From the NCBI GenBank assembly GCA_002493965.1, contig DLAP01000087.1, positions 1 to 13,002 of the forward strand: a DNA stretch of 13,002 bases, in the 5' to 3' direction. Each line of letters starts with the position of its first letter. Position 1 is the stretch's first letter. The stretch is from Clostridiales bacterium UBA7044 (GTDB taxonomy: Bacteria > Bacillota > Clostridia > Oscillospirales > Oscillospiraceae). The position numbers were made by a program, and so were the translations under genes. This document shows positions 13,002 to 13,002 of the stretch, one piece after another. The notes beneath the pieces are model-generated. The model saw nothing but the letters and a program-made list of their open reading frames with translations, was not told the origin of the DNA and did not search any database.

Positions 13002-13002
13002 A

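Overview
The window is about 60% G+C. Its genes carry strong AGGAGG-type ribosome binding sites, good TTGxxx-N16/17-TATAAT-like promoters and a lipoprotein signal. Together with the protein sequences this suggests a G+C-rich gut clostridium, most likely Oscillospiraceae/Ruminococcaceae-like. That placement is an inference from style and gene content, not a database result. No rRNA, tRNA, CRISPR array, transposase or phage gene was seen.

Layout. Positions 1-88 hold a dispersed-repeat copy and the hairpin that follows ftsH. ftsH (89-1999, minus) encodes the membrane AAA+ zinc protease. It is divergent from rlmB (2250-3068, plus; 23S rRNA Gm methyltransferase), and a promoter is visible for each. 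Seventeen bases after rlmB lies a 726-residue membrane protein (3086-5266) with the full eight-helix plan of a P1B-type metal ATPase but with its catalytic and metal-binding motifs replaced; this is the main discovery candidate. Next come a separately promoted, separately terminated unknown lipoprotein (5468-6280), then trmL (6556-7062), pgk (7097-8296) and tpiA (8603-9379). After a 480-base repeat-filled gap comes a tightly overlapping set: the Sua5-type threonylcarbamoyl-AMP synthase (9861-10895), coaE (10892-11503) and an M18 aminopeptidase (11500-12885). The right edge holds a hairpin and further repeat copies.

How the genes fit together. Most are housekeeping: protein quality control (FtsH, M18 peptidase), rRNA/tRNA modification (RlmB, TrmL, Sua5), central glycolysis (Pgk, TpiA) and the last step of CoA synthesis (CoaE). 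The unusual content is (1) the inactive-looking P-type ATPase, (2) a 33-bp duplication of the 3' end of pgk flanking a 123-bp hairpin-rich insert, and (3) several small palindromic repeat families between the genes. The repeats include a 21-base palindrome present twice with a compensatory base-pair change, a MITE-like 192-bp unit, and a 38-39-base repeat found just beyond the hairpins at both ends of the window. A promoter for the peptidase gene is embedded in the last codons of coaE.
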